The notes: a model not told the origin generated them from the letters alone. A stretch of 64,000 nt of DNA from Sphingomonas alpina (GCF_014490665.1 NZ_CP061038.1:2852001-2916000); one strand, 5' to 3'. Shown: positions 1 to 9,561, counted from the stretch's first letter. Numbers and translations: made by a program.

Positions 1-2
1 TG

Positions 3-1188
3 GCCAATGGCATTGGTTTCGTCAGCCAATATTGGGGCAAGTTCCCCGACACCGCGAAACAATATCTCGACGCCGACGGCAAGCCGCTGACGATCGGCAC
101 GACGGTCAGAAACCCGAAGCTCGCCGCGATCTTGCGCAAGCTGGCGGATGAGGGACCGGACGCCTTCTACACCGGTGCCAATGCCGAAGAGATCGTCCGG
201 GTTACGACTGGCGCATCGATGAACCCGAGCGACATGACGCTGGCCGATCTGGCCGGCTATCAGGCGCAGGAACGGCCGCCGGTGTGCGGCAAATACCGCA
301 GCTATCGCATCTGCGGCATGGGCCCGCCCTCGTCGGGCGCAACCACGGTACTGCAGATCCTCGGCATGCTCGAGCGGTTCGACCTGAAGAAGCTCGGCAA
401 GGAGTCGCCGGTCGCCTGGCATCTGATCGGCGAGGCGATGTTGCTCGCCTATGCCGATCGCGAGAAATATCTCGGCGATCCCGACTTTGTCGACGTCCCG
501 GTCGCCGGGCTGATCGACCCGGCCTATATCAAGGCGCGCTCCAGGTTGATTTCGGCGAGCAAGTCGCTCGGCAGCTATGAAGCGGGCACGCCGCCCGGCG
601 CCAAGCCGCGCACCGCCGCGGTCCAGAACGAGGTGCCGAGCACGACGCATTTCGTCGCGGTCGACCGCAATGGCGACGTCGTCAGCATGACGTCGACCGT
701 CGAAGGGCCGTTCGGCAGCCAGCTGCTCGCCAATGGCTATGTCCTCAACAACGAACTTACCGACTTCACCATGGCGCCGGAAAAGGACGGCATGCCGGTC
801 GCCAACCGGGTCGAGCCGGGCAAGCGTCCGCTCTCGTCGATGGCGCCGACGATCGTCTATGACGCAAAGGGCAAAGCGATCTTCACGGTCGGTGCGGCCG
901 GCGGCAAGACGATCATCATGCAGGTGGCCAAGGCGCTGATCGCGCATCTCGACTGGAACAGAATCGGCGCGTGATGCGATCGGTGAGGGCCTGATCTATT
1001 TCAACGGTGATGCATTGGTGCTCGAAGAGGGCACCGGACGTGAAGCGATCAAGCCAGCGCTCGAAAAGCTCGGCCACAAGGTCAATATCGCCAAGCTCGG
1101 GCTGAAAGCCAATGCCGCCGAACTGACGACGTCGGGCTGGGTCGGTGCTGCCGACCCGCGCAGCGTCGGTGTGGCACTCGGCGAATAA
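3..1188 (+). pseudogene. ggt: Gamma-glutamyltransferase, 3' part, frameshifted
   Basis: This is the C-terminal two thirds of a gamma-glutamyltransferase, the N-terminal nucleophile hydrolase that cleaves glutathione and transfers its gamma-glutamyl group, normally in the periplasm. The frame is open from the left window edge. The autoprocessing site is visible as PSTTHFVAVD, where the second Thr is the expected nucleophile and new N-terminus of the small subunit, followed by GPFGSQ and the PLSSMAPT substrate loop. The frame stops at 974 after a normal-looking LIAHLDW. The neighbouring frame then continues the family ending (ARDAIGEGLIYFNGDA ... GVALGE) to a stop at 1186-1188. Removing one A at 962-963 joins them perfectly. 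The gene is therefore either disrupted near the end of the small subunit or carries a one-base sequence error. The 5' end lies outside the window. Family identity is secure; functionality is not. Confidence 0.9.
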
Positions 1189-1241
1189 TTCGCGCAGCCA
1201 ATTTCGCGCAGCCGAACACGGCGCGCGCTCAGGAGAGACAG

Positions 1242-3032
1242 ATGCGGACCCTCGAGCATTTCCCCAACCTCGTCACCATGTTCTTCACGCGTGCGACGGA
1301 ACAGGGCGACAAGCCTTTCCTGTGGCACAAGGAGGATGGTGGCTGGGCCTCGCTCAGCTGGCGCGAAGCTGCGGTCCAGGTCGCAAGCCTGGCGCGCGCG
1401 CTGAAGGCGATCGGGCTGGAGCGTGGCGACCGGGTAATGCTGGTATCGGAAAACCGCCCCGAATGGTGCCTGAGCGACCTGGCGATCATGGCGGCGGGAT
1501 GCGTCACCGTGCCGACCTACGTCACCAATACCGAGCGCGACCACACGCATATCATCGAGAATAGCGGCGCCAAGGCGGTAATCGTCTCCACCGCCAAGCT
1601 CGCCAGAACGCTGCTCCCCGCCGCAGTTCGCGCGACGGCCGCCAAGATCGTCATCGGCATCGAGGATATCCGCGTCGCCCAGTCCGGCGCGCTCGAATTC
1701 CATAGCTGGTCCAGGCTGATCGCCGATCATGCCGCCGATCCGAAACAGGTCGCGGCCGAAGCGAATTTCAAGCGCGAGGATCTCGCCTGCATCATCTACA
1801 CCAGCGGCACCGGCGGCGCGCCGCGCGGCGTGATGCAGCATCACGGCGCGATCCTGCACAATGTGCAGGGCTGCACCACGATCATCTCGGAAGATTTCGG
1901 CTGGGACGAGGAAGTGTTCCTATCCTTCCTTCCGCTCAGCCATGCCTATGAGCATACCGGCGGCCAGCATTTCCCGATCGGGCTGGGCGCGCAGATCTAT
2001 TATTCCGAAGGGCTCGACAAGCTCGCCTCCAATATCGAGGAGACGCGCCCAACGATCATGGTCGTCGTGCCGCGCCTGTTCGAGGTGCTGCGCACGCGCA
2101 TCTCCAAGGCAATCGAGAAACAGGGCAAATTCTCCAACTATCTGCTCGACCGCGCGCTCGATGTCGGCACCAAATCCTATGAAGGACGGATGAGCCTGAA
2201 GGACCGGGCAATGGATCTGGTGGTCAAGGCGACGATCAAGCCCAAGATCGGCAAGCGCTTCGGCGGTCGGATGAAGGCGATGGTATCGGGCGGCGCGCCC
2301 TTGACGCCGGAGGTCGGCATCTTCTTCCAGTCATTGGGGCTGACCTTCCTGCAAGGCTATGGCCAGACCGAGGCCGCCCCGGTCATCTCCTGCAACCGCC
2401 CGAGTGCGGGACTGAAGATGGATACGGTCGGCCCGCCCTTGCCCGACACCGAGGTACGGATCGCCGAGGACGGCGAAATCCTGGTGCGTGGCGAGCTCGT
2501 CATGCACGGTTACTGGCGCAATGAGGTCGAGACGGCACGGGTGCTGAAGGATGGCTGGCTGCATACCGGCGATATCGGCCTGATCGACGAGAAGGGCCGG
2601 ATCAAGATCACCGACCGCAAGAAGGACATCATCGTCAACGACAAGGGCGACAATGTCGCGCCGCAAAAGGTCGAAGGGATGCTCACGCTTCAACCGGAGA
2701 TCGTCCAGGCGATGATCTTCGGCGACCGCAAGCCCTATATGGTCGCGGTCCTGGTGCCCGACCCCGAATGGACGCAGGAATGGTGCGCCAGGAACGGCGA
2801 CAGCTGCCAGTTCGAAAAGCTGGTCGAAAATAGCAGCTATCGCACCGCGCTCAGCGCCGCGGTCGAGCGCGTCAACAAGGACCTGTCGGTGATCGAGCGG
2901 GTGCGTCGCTATGTGATCGCCGACGGGCCGTTCACGATCGAGAATGAGCAGCTCACGCCGTCGCTGAAGATCCGACGGCACGTGCTGAAGGAAGTGTACG
3001 GGCCGAGGCTGGATGCTTTGTACAAGGGATGA
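1242..3032 (+). CDS. AMP-dependent synthetase/ligase (long-chain acyl-CoA ligase type)
   Basis: A 596-residue ANL-superfamily enzyme that adenylates a carboxylic acid with ATP and forms the acyl-CoA thioester, most likely from long-chain fatty acids. The adenylation motifs are in order: the phosphate loop YTSGTGGAPRG near residue 186, GYGQTEA near 372, GWLHTGDIG near 438 and the hinge and C-terminal motif TDRKKDII near 457. The length fits the FadD15/FACL-like branch, which has an extended C-terminus. The start is supported by AGGAGA a few bases upstream. It lies 53 bp after the gamma-glutamyltransferase stop and is the last plus-strand gene before a convergent peptidase gene. Substrate chain length cannot be read from sequence. 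Confidence 0.9.
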   Translation: MRTLEHFPNLVTMFFTRATEQGDKPFLWHKEDGGWASLSWREAAVQVASLARALKAIGLERGDRVMLVSENRPEWCLSDLAIMAAGCVTVPTYVTNTERDHTHIIENSGAKAVIVSTAKLARTLLPAAVRATAAKIVIGIEDIRVAQSGALEFHSWSRLIADHAADPKQVAAEANFKREDLACIIYTSGTGGAPRGVMQHHGAILHNVQGCTTIISEDFGWDEEVFLSFLPLSHAYEHTGGQHFPIGLGAQIYYSEGLDKLASNIEETRPTIMVVVPRLFEVLRTRISKAIEKQGKFSNYLLDRALDVGTKSYEGRMSLKDRAMDLVVKATIKPKIGKRFGGRMKAMVSGGAPLTPEVGIFFQSLGLTFLQGYGQTEAAPVISCNRPSAGLKMDTVGPPLPDTEVRIAEDGEILVRGELVMHGYWRNEVETARVLKDGWLHTGDIGLIDEKGRIKITDRKKDIIVNDKGDNVAPQKVEGMLTLQPEIVQAMIFGDRKPYMVAVLVPDPEWTQEWCARNGDSCQFEKLVENSSYRTALSAAVERVNKDLSVIERVRRYVIADGPFTIENEQLTPSLKIRRHVLKEVYGPRLDALYKG

Positions 3033-3040
3033 CCCACCCA

Positions 3041-3061
3041 TCTCCCGGCCGAGCCGGGAGA
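3041..3061. repeat. REP-like GC palindrome / possible bidirectional terminator
   Basis: Perfect inverted repeat TCTCCCGGC-CGA-GCCGGGAGA (9-bp arms, 3-nt loop) between two convergent genes. There is no T-run. The CTCCC/GGGAG core recurs at 7124-7145 and 8433-8447, so it looks like a member of a dispersed palindromic repeat family that may also stop transcription. Confidence 0.55.
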
Positions 3062-3071
3062 GGGTGTTGAA

Positions 3072-6047
3072 TTATCGTCCCACCACCACCGGTTTCTTCT
3101 TGACCATGGCCGGCTTGACCTCCGGCGCGGTCACGGCCGTCACAGTCGGTTTCAGCACCAGCGGCTGGCCGGCCAGCGCCTTTGGCACGACTGCCATCGT
3201 CCAGTCCTTGCCGGGCTGCAGATATTTCTGCGCGGTTGCCTGCACATCGGCCGAGGTCACCCGCGCCAGGTCGCTGAACAGCCCGCGCAGCGCCGCGATG
3301 CGACGCTCATCATACATCGAGCCGGCAAGATAGTTCATCCAGAACTGGTTGCCGGTCGACGAGCGCAAGATCGACTGCTTCATCGGCGTCAGGATGCGCT
3401 GCAGTTCGTCGTCGCTGATCGGATTGGCGACCAGATCAGCAGCGATCTCGCGCGACATCTTGAAGAACAGGGCGACATTGTCCGGCGCGACCTGACCGAT
3501 CGCGAACAGGCGGCCGCCGCTGCTCATGCCCACCGGCCACTGGCTCTGCACCGACGGCGAATAGCTTGCCCCGGCTTCGGAGCGCAGCCGGTCGAACAGC
3601 CGATCGCTCATGATTGCAGCGAGCACGTCGAGATAGCGGCTCTCGGTGACCTGCTCGATCCCGCCGCCGGTCGGCCAGACGATCACCGCCGCCGCCTGAT
3701 TCTCGGGCCCGCCATGAGTCTTGATCAATGGCGTCACATTATGCGCCGGGAAGCGCACTGCCGGCGCCGGGATCGTCGAGGCGGTACGTGGCGGCAAGGC
3801 GCCAATGCTCTGGGCGACCGCCTTGATCGCCGCGTCCGCATTGATGTCGCCGAATACCTGAACCTCGATCGGGCCGGTCGCGAGCAAGGGCTCCCATAAT
3901 TTGCGCACGTCCGCTGCGGTGGTCGACGTGACTTCCTCGCGCGTCGGGGTGCCCCAGCGCGGATCGCCGTCATGGAGCAACCCTTCCAGGTCGCGTGACA
4001 GCACGCCGTCGGGTGATGCGTCGAAGCCGTTATAGCCGGCAAGGACCAGGGACTTGGCTCGTGCGACCGGGTTGGGATCCCAACCCGGCGCCGCCATCCG
4101 CGCCGCCATCAGCCGCAACTGATCGGCCAGATCCGTCGGTGAGGTCATCGAATCGTAGCTGAACGCATCGTCGTCGATATCGAAATCGAGCCCGATGCGG
4201 CGCCCCGCGGTGAGCTGCTCGATATCGCCTTGCTTGAGCGTTCCGATGCCCCCGGCGACGAGCGCCAGTTCACCGGCCCAGGCCGGCGACTCGCGGTCGG
4301 CAGGCAGGGCGTTATAGCCGCCACCGAACCGCACCCGGACATAGACACGGGTCGATTCGGAGGGACTGGTCCGCAGCATCAGCCGCACGCCGTTCGAGAA
4401 CACCACTTTCTCGATATCCATATCGGAAATTTTCTCGCGGCTCACGACCGTGCCCGGCTTGCCGAGCCTGGGCAGCTTTGAGAAATCGACCTTGGCCTGG
4501 GCATTGCGCTTGCCGGCAAGCCCGCCGACATCGGCCTTCAACGCCGCCGCCAGCTTGGTTGCCGCCCCTTCGTCGGGGGTACGGATATTGATCAGCGCAC
4601 GCGTCGCGTCGCCGGTAAAGATGCGCTTGGTCGATGCCAGCACGGTCGCCGGCGTGAACATCTTCTTCTTCTCGGCTTCCTTGAGCACGGCATAGATCGT
4701 CGCGGGCGCGGCCACGGTTTCGCGGATATCGACCGCGCTGACCATGTCGTCGGCCTGCGACGCTCCCGCCTCGGCGCGCTGCGTCTCGACCCGCGTCCGC
4801 ATCACCGTATCGAAATCGGCCAGTTCGCGCGATACCTCTGCCGCACTCGGCGGCGTGGCCTGAGCGTCGGCGATCACCGCGCGCACATCCTTCAACGCCG
4901 CTTCCCAATCATCGCCGATCGGCAGGATATTGACGAAGGTCCCGCTGGCGGACCGGGAGACGTCGTCGGTACTGACATCGGCCTGGATGAAACTGCCCCC
5001 GGCGCGTGCGCGCGTTTCGAGGCGACGACTGATGACGCGTGCCGCGATCGAATCGACCAGCCGGTTCTGGTTCATCAGAATCGTGTCGTCCTGATATTTC
5101 CACGGGCGCAGAACCGCCATCGCGACGATCGGCGGCAGGCTCGGCTCGACCACCACTGCGGTTCCCGGCTGGTTCGCCTCCGGCTTGCCGAAATCGGGAT
5201 CGGCGGGTTTGGGGCCATTGCCCTGCCAGCCGGAGAAATTCTTCACGACCAGCCGTTCGAACAGGGCCGGATCGAGATCGCCCGAAATCACCACGACCGC
5301 GCGTTCGGGGCGATACCACCGATCATGGAATAGTTTAACGCCATCGGCAGTCGCCGCTTCCAGCGTCTTGATCGTACCGATCGGCGAGCGATCCGCCAGC
5401 GGCTGTCCGGCAAAGAAGGTCGCCAGGCGCGCATCGCTGAAGCGGACCTGAGGCCCCGGCGCTTCACGTTGCTCGGCGAGTACGGCGGGCCGTTCGGCAT
5501 TGAGCGCCGCGGTGGTGATGTTGGGCTTGTCGACCATGCCAGCCAGCACTTTCAGGCTCTCGTCCAGACCCGCCTCGGTCGCGCTGGGAAGGTCGAGCTT
5601 GAATACCGTCTGGGTCGGTGTGGTCTGCGCATTGGTGTCCGACCCGAAGGTGGCGCCAAAGCGCTGCCAGATCCGCTTCGCTTCGCCATCCGGTACATAG
5701 ACCGAACCGCGGAATGACAGATGTTCGATCAGATGCGCAAAACCACGCTCGCTATCGGTTTCCATCAGCGACCCGGCATCGATCCGCACCCGGATCGCAA
5801 CCTGGCCCGGCGGCACGCCGTTGCGACGCACGGCATAGCGCAATCCGTTGGGGAGCGTACCGAATCGCCATTCCGGGTCGGGCGGAATGTCGCTGCCCTT
5901 GTAGAGCCAAGCCGAACGATCCACATTTTGTGTCGGTGCCGGAACGTCTGCGGTGGGAGCGACGTTCTGACCGCTGGCGGGCAGCGTCAGACCGAGCAGG
6001 AGGGCGGAAATCAGCGGGAAACGCGTAACGCGCAGAAGAGCAAGCAT
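3072..6047 (-). CDS. M16 family zinc metallopeptidase (double-domain, secreted)
   Basis: A pitrilysin/M16-type peptidase of 991 residues, with two homologous halves as in PqqL-like periplasmic zinc proteases. The inverted zinc motif HLIEH lies at about residues 105-109 in the N-terminal half, with the downstream TTPTQTVF region typical of the fold. The C-terminal half has the usual inactive repeat and ends in a Lys-rich tail (MVKKKPVVVGR). I chose the ATG at 6047 because it places a good signal peptide (MLALLRVTRFPLISALLLGL then ASG) at the N-terminus; the frame stays open upstream but reads as non-coding. The enzyme probably degrades peptides in the periplasm. It is transcribed convergently with the acyl-CoA ligase gene. 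Confidence 0.88.
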   Translation of the reverse strand: MLALLRVTRFPLISALLLGLTLPASGQNVAPTADVPAPTQNVDRSAWLYKGSDIPPDPEWRFGTLPNGLRYAVRRNGVPPGQVAIRVRIDAGSLMETDSERGFAHLIEHLSFRGSVYVPDGEAKRIWQRFGATFGSDTNAQTTPTQTVFKLDLPSATEAGLDESLKVLAGMVDKPNITTAALNAERPAVLAEQREAPGPQVRFSDARLATFFAGQPLADRSPIGTIKTLEAATADGVKLFHDRWYRPERAVVVISGDLDPALFERLVVKNFSGWQGNGPKPADPDFGKPEANQPGTAVVVEPSLPPIVAMAVLRPWKYQDDTILMNQNRLVDSIAARVISRRLETRARAGGSFIQADVSTDDVSRSASGTFVNILPIGDDWEAALKDVRAVIADAQATPPSAAEVSRELADFDTVMRTRVETQRAEAGASQADDMVSAVDIRETVAAPATIYAVLKEAEKKKMFTPATVLASTKRIFTGDATRALINIRTPDEGAATKLAAALKADVGGLAGKRNAQAKVDFSKLPRLGKPGTVVSREKISDMDIEKVVFSNGVRLMLRTSPSESTRVYVRVRFGGGYNALPADRESPAWAGELALVAGGIGTLKQGDIEQLTAGRRIGLDFDIDDDAFSYDSMTSPTDLADQLRLMAARMAAPGWDPNPVARAKSLVLAGYNGFDASPDGVLSRDLEGLLHDGDPRWGTPTREEVTSTTAADVRKLWEPLLATGPIEVQVFGDINADAAIKAVAQSIGALPPRTASTIPAPAVRFPAHNVTPLIKTHGGPENQAAAVIVWPTGGGIEQVTESRYLDVLAAIMSDRLFDRLRSEAGASYSPSVQSQWPVGMSSGGRLFAIGQVAPDNVALFFKMSREIAADLVANPISDDELQRILTPMKQSILRSSTGNQFWMNYLAGSMYDERRIAALRGLFSDLARVTSADVQATAQKYLQPGKDWTMAVVPKALAGQPLVLKPTVTAVTAPEVKPAMVKKKPVVVGR

Positions 6048-6244
6048 GGCGACGACCCTAGCCGCGTTCTCAGGGAACCGCCAGATGCCCGCTCCCACGG
6101 CGCGCAAAAGGACACAAAGCGCCATTATTTCGACCAACACGACCGTTACGTCCCGCTGGGTCGAAACGGTTGGGGGCATACGTCGTCGCGGCGCAACATG
6201 AGGAAATCTGGGCCGGTTGAGCACCCGCCCGCACGAAAGCGAAT

Positions 6245-7114
6245 ATGTCAGTGACTGCAAAAACCAATATGGCCGCCACCGCATTATGGCCTAAATCGGG
6301 CGACCCCGACGATCATCGCACCATTCGCGTGCCCGATCTGAACGTGATTTCGGGAGCACCCGCCCCGGGAGCGAAGCTCGAAGCGGACCCGAACCGGCCT
6401 TTCATCATCCGTTTCGGCAAGCATCTGCGCGGCATTTTCGATCGGCTGATCGCATCGTCGTCGCTGGTGTCCAACGATCCGGTGCTCGACGTGCGGGATT
6501 TTGCCTGGACCGCGATCCTGCGCGACAATTGGGAAACGATCCGCGACGAGGCGATCGAAGTCGCGCTGCGGGGACAAGCGTCGCCAAGTCTCGCGACCAT
6601 CTCGCCCGACCACCGCGCAATCGCGCAAGTGAACATGTGGCGGTCCTTTTTCCTGTGGGGCTATGGTTTTCCGATCGAGGACAATCTTGCGCGCTGCCCG
6701 AAGACCCAGGCGATCGTCGAGCAGATTCCGGGCCTGAACAGCGCCTTCTTCTCGATCCTTGCCCCCGGCACGCATATTCCCGACCATCGCGGCGTGACCA
6801 AGGGCCTGATCACCTGCCATCTCGGCCTGATCGTGCCGACCGATGGCGATGTCCGGATGCGCGTCGACGATCGTATCGTACGCTGGTCGGAAGGGGAAAC
6901 CCTGGTATTCGACGACACGTATCAGCACGAAGTGTGGAACGATACCAACGCCACGCGTGTCGTTCTGCTGGTCCAGTTCGAGCGCCCCCTGCGTCAGCCC
7001 GGACGCTGGATCGCCGACACTTTCCTCAAGGTCGTGCGCAAATCCGCCTTCGTCCAGGAAGCACGCGACAATATCGCGAGCTGGAACGACGCGATGAAGA
7101 AAATGGACGTTTGA
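6245..7114 (+). CDS. Aspartyl/asparaginyl beta-hydroxylase family protein
   Basis: A 289-residue protein with the Asp_Arg_Hydrox (PF05118-type) Fe(II)/2-oxoglutarate dioxygenase fold. The C-terminal half has the diagnostic iron-ligand region HIPDHRGVTKG (His at about 177 and 181), then RMRVDD and FDDTYQHEVWN (second His at about 228). These match bacterial relatives of aspartyl beta-hydroxylase and the LpxO lipid A hydroxylase. Substrate could be a protein side chain or a lipid acyl chain; the sequence does not decide. There is no signal peptide. The start at 6245 lacks a clear ribosome binding site, and an in-frame ATG at 6269 is an alternative. It stands alone, divergent from the M16 peptidase. 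Confidence 0.85.
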   Translation: MSVTAKTNMAATALWPKSGDPDDHRTIRVPDLNVISGAPAPGAKLEADPNRPFIIRFGKHLRGIFDRLIASSSLVSNDPVLDVRDFAWTAILRDNWETIRDEAIEVALRGQASPSLATISPDHRAIAQVNMWRSFFLWGYGFPIEDNLARCPKTQAIVEQIPGLNSAFFSILAPGTHIPDHRGVTKGLITCHLGLIVPTDGDVRMRVDDRIVRWSEGETLVFDDTYQHEVWNDTNATRVVLLVQFERPLRQPGRWIADTFLKVVRKSAFVQEARDNIASWNDAMKKMDV

Positions 7115-7123
7115 GGCTTTCCT

Positions 7124-7145
7124 CCCCTCCCGCATGCGGGAGGGG
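7124..7145. repeat. REP-like GC palindrome
   Basis: Perfect 10-bp inverted repeat CCCCTCCCGC-AT-GCGGGAGGGG just after the hydroxylase stop codon. It resembles the dispersed CCCCTCCCG palindromes common between sphingomonad genes. It may act as a weak terminator or RNA-stabilising stem; no T-run follows. Confidence 0.6.
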
Positions 7146-7205
7146 AATTGGTCTGTTTCCAACTCCTGCCTTGATCCGCCCCCGTCGCCACGCCACATGC
7201 GTGTC

Positions 7206-7781
7206 ATGCTGATCGAAACCGAAACGACGCCCAACCCCGCGACGCTCAAATTCCTTCCCGGCCGCGCCGTGATGGAAGCGGGCACCCGCGACTTCGCCAC
7301 CCCCGAAGAGGCGGAGGCGTCGCCGCTTGCCGAGCAGCTCTTCGACCTTGGCGATGTGACCGGCGTCTTTTTCGGCAGCGACTTCATTTCCGTCACCGCC
7401 GCGCCCGGTGTCGAATGGTCGCAGCTCAAGCCTGATGTGCTTGGCCTGCTGCTCGACCATTTCTCCGCTGCGATGCCGCTGTTCCGTGCCGGCAGTGCTG
7501 GAGGGATCAGCGTCCCCTCCGCCGAGGAAAGCTTCGCGGAGAATCCCGAGGACGCCGATATCGTCGCGCAGATCAAGGAATTGATCGATACCCGCGTCCG
7601 CCCCGCCGTCGCGAATGACGGTGGCGACATCATCTATCGCGGCTTCGATCAGGGGAAAGTCTTCCTCAAGATGCAGGGCGCCTGCGCCGGCTGCCCGTCA
7701 TCGACCGCGACCTTGAAGAACGGGATCGAGCAATTGCTCAAATATTATGTCCCCGAGGTCACCGAAGTCCGCGCGGTCTGA
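7206..7781 (+). CDS. NifU family Fe-S scaffold protein (Nfu type)
   Basis: A two-domain Nfu protein of 191 residues that carries and hands over Fe-S clusters in the cytoplasm. The N-terminal Nfu_N domain begins with the family signature IETETTPNPATLKFLPG. The C-terminal NifU domain ends with the cluster-binding GACAGCPSS (CxxC). I start at the ATG at 7206 because Nfu proteins begin with this signature; the upstream in-frame ATG at 7197 adds only three residues and earlier sequence lies within a palindromic repeat. The next gene starts 50 bp downstream on the same strand and may be co-transcribed. Confidence 0.93.
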   Translation: MLIETETTPNPATLKFLPGRAVMEAGTRDFATPEEAEASPLAEQLFDLGDVTGVFFGSDFISVTAAPGVEWSQLKPDVLGLLLDHFSAAMPLFRAGSAGGISVPSAEESFAENPEDADIVAQIKELIDTRVRPAVANDGGDIIYRGFDQGKVFLKMQGACAGCPSSTATLKNGIEQLLKYYVPEVTEVRAV

Positions 7782-7831
7782 TCCGCCTTTCTTTCCTGAC
7801 CGCGCTCCACTTTTTACGACGAGGTTCTGCC

Positions 7832-8422
7832 ATGGCCGAGAAACTGTCCGACGCGGCACTCGATACGATCTTCCGTACCGCACGCACTTATAATGGTTAC
7901 ACCGACCAGCCGGTCTCCGAGGCCGAACTTCATGCGATCTGGGACCTGATGAAATGGGGCCCGACATCGGCCAATCAGCTTCCCGCACGCCTGGTCTGGT
8001 GCGTCAGCGACGAGGCCAAGGAAAAGCTTGCCGCGTGCAGCTCGGCGCAGAACGCACCCAAGATTCTCAAGGCGCCGGTCAGCGTCGTGATCGGCATGGA
8101 CCAGGATTTCCACGACCATCTGCCGGAATTCTTCCCGCACGTCGATGCGCGCCCATGGTTCGCCGATCCCCAGGCGCGGACCGTCTCAGCGATGCGCAAC
8201 TCCACCCTGCAGGGCGCCTATTTCATCATCGCTGCCCGCGCGCTGGGTCTGGACACCGGCCCGATGTCGGGCTTCGACAATGCCAAGGTCGATGCCGCGT
8301 TCTTCGCCGATACGCCGAATGTGCGGTCGAATTTCATCACCACGCTCGGGCACGGCGACCCGGCGACCATCTTCGAACGCCTGCCGCGCCCGGCGTTCGA
8401 GAAGTTCAACACGATTGCCTGA
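7832..8422 (+). CDS. Malonic semialdehyde reductase-like nitroreductase (RutE/HadB type)
   Basis: A 196-residue flavin-dependent oxidoreductase of the nitroreductase superfamily. It matches the RutE/HadB branch annotated as malonic semialdehyde reductase: FRTARTYNGY at the start, MKWGPTSANQLPAR (FMN-binding loop) near residue 45, STLQGAYFIIAARALGLDTGPMSGFD in the middle, and a closing segment with LGHGDP. The Rut role is reduction of malonic semialdehyde from pyrimidine breakdown to 3-hydroxypropionate. No other rut genes are present here, so a general NAD(P)H:FMN reductase role is equally possible. The start codon is well placed and the length is normal. Confidence 0.85.
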   Translation: MAEKLSDAALDTIFRTARTYNGYTDQPVSEAELHAIWDLMKWGPTSANQLPARLVWCVSDEAKEKLAACSSAQNAPKILKAPVSVVIGMDQDFHDHLPEFFPHVDARPWFADPQARTVSAMRNSTLQGAYFIIAARALGLDTGPMSGFDNAKVDAAFFADTPNVRSNFITTLGHGDPATIFERLPRPAFEKFNTIA

Positions 8423-8432
8423 CTTGATTTCC

Positions 8433-8447
8433 CACTCCCCGGCAGGG
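8433..8447. repeat. Short REP-like palindrome
   Basis: CTCCC-CGGCA-GGGAG between the nitroreductase-like gene and tsaB. The right arm (GGGAGAGGG) may double as the ribosome binding site of tsaB. It shares its core with the palindromes at 3041 and 7124. Confidence 0.45.
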
Positions 8448-8458
8448 AGAGGGCGTTG

Positions 8459-9088
8459 ATGCGAACTCTCATAATCGAAACTGCCACTGCCGCCTGTTCG
8501 GTCGCCCTGATCGAGACGGGGATCGACGCAGGCGCGGTTGTCGCATCGCGCCATGAGGTTGTCGGCCGCGGTCATGCCGAACGACTGGTGCCGATGATTG
8601 CCGAACTGCCGGACGGCGGGCGCGCAGGGCGCATCCTCGTCGATTGCGGGCCAGGCAGCTTCACCGGTGTGCGAGTCGGCATTGCCGCTGCCCGCGGCCT
8701 CGCCTTTGGCTGGCAGGCAGAGGCATATGGCTTCTCCTCGCTCCCCCTGATCGCGGCCGCCGGCTTCGCCGCGAAACCCGATCTCGACTCGCTTGCGGTG
8801 GTTCTCGAAGGCGGGCATGGCGAAGTCTTCATGCAGCTCTTCCATGCTTCGCTCACACCCGTCGGGGCCTTCAGTTCGCTGAAACCGGCAGCAGCGCTCG
8901 CCGCACTCGATGGCCGCCACGCGATCGGCAACGGCGTCCGCTGGCTCACCGCACTCGCCCCCGAAATCGATGCCACCGAAACACTTCCCAATGCCGCCGA
9001 CGCGATCCTCTTGCCCGCTACCCTCACCGCACTTCCGCCGCGTCCGATCTATGGCCGCGCGCCCGACGCCAAGCCGCTTGCTGCATGA
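8459..9088 (+). CDS. tsaB: tRNA threonylcarbamoyladenosine biosynthesis protein TsaB
   Basis: A 209-residue ASKHA-fold protein that pairs with TsaD and TsaE to make the universal t6A37 modification of ANN-decoding tRNAs. It opens with MRTLIIETATAACSVALIE and carries GHAERLVPMI and the strongly conserved DCGPGSFTGVRVGIAAARGLA segment, all TsaB hallmarks. I use the ATG at 8459, not the TTG at 8456, because it follows GGGAGAGGG at good spacing and gives the usual N-terminus. The stop overlaps the start of the next gene (ATGA), as is common for tsaB-rimI pairs. Confidence 0.95.
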   Translation: MRTLIIETATAACSVALIETGIDAGAVVASRHEVVGRGHAERLVPMIAELPDGGRAGRILVDCGPGSFTGVRVGIAAARGLAFGWQAEAYGFSSLPLIAAAGFAAKPDLDSLAVVLEGGHGEVFMQLFHASLTPVGAFSSLKPAAALAALDGRHAIGNGVRWLTALAPEIDATETLPNAADAILLPATLTALPPRPIYGRAPDAKPLAA

Positions 9089-9561
9089 GCAGCGTGCTGA
9101 CGATGATTGAATTGCGCAGCGGCGGCACCGCCGATCTCGCCATGGTCGAGTCGCTGATGACTGAGGCATTCGACCCCAGATTCGGCGAAGCATGGACCCG
9201 CGGCCAGTGCCTCGGCATCATGGCTTTGCCCGGCGTCTGGCTGACCATCGCCTCGATCGACGGCAAACCGGTCGGCTTCGCACTGTCGCGGCAAATTCTC
9301 GATGAAGCGGAACTGTTGTTGCTCGCGACCGCGCCCGCCAGCCGCCGCAAAGGCGTCGCAGCGGCGCTGCTACGCTCGGTGATTACTGAAGCGCGGGAAA
9401 AAAATGCGTTAAAACTGCACCTTGAGGTGCGCGAAGGCAATGACGCCATCAAGCTTTACCGTGCCTCGGGCTTCACCAAGGTCGGCGAACGTCGTGCTTA
9501 CTATCGCGGCAATGCCGGCCAGACCTTTGATGCTTTTACGTTTCGTCGCGAATTGCCCTGA
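9085..9561 (+). CDS. rimI: RimI-like GNAT N-acetyltransferase
   Basis: A 158-residue GNAT acetyltransferase, probably the N-alpha-acetyltransferase RimI that acetylates ribosomal protein S18. The acetyl-CoA-binding motif A reads LLLATAPASRRKGVAAALL (the R-x-x-G-x-A/G loop). It is followed by LHLEVREGNDAIKLYRASGF, the second RimI-type block. The start overlaps the tsaB stop by four bases, indicating translational coupling. RimI orthologues often lie beside tsaB; the pairing supports but does not prove the ribosomal role. Confidence 0.88.
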   Translation: MSSVLTMIELRSGGTADLAMVESLMTEAFDPRFGEAWTRGQCLGIMALPGVWLTIASIDGKPVGFALSRQILDEAELLLLATAPASRRKGVAAALLRSVITEAREKNALKLHLEVREGNDAIKLYRASGFTKVGERRAYYRGNAGQTFDAFTFRRELP

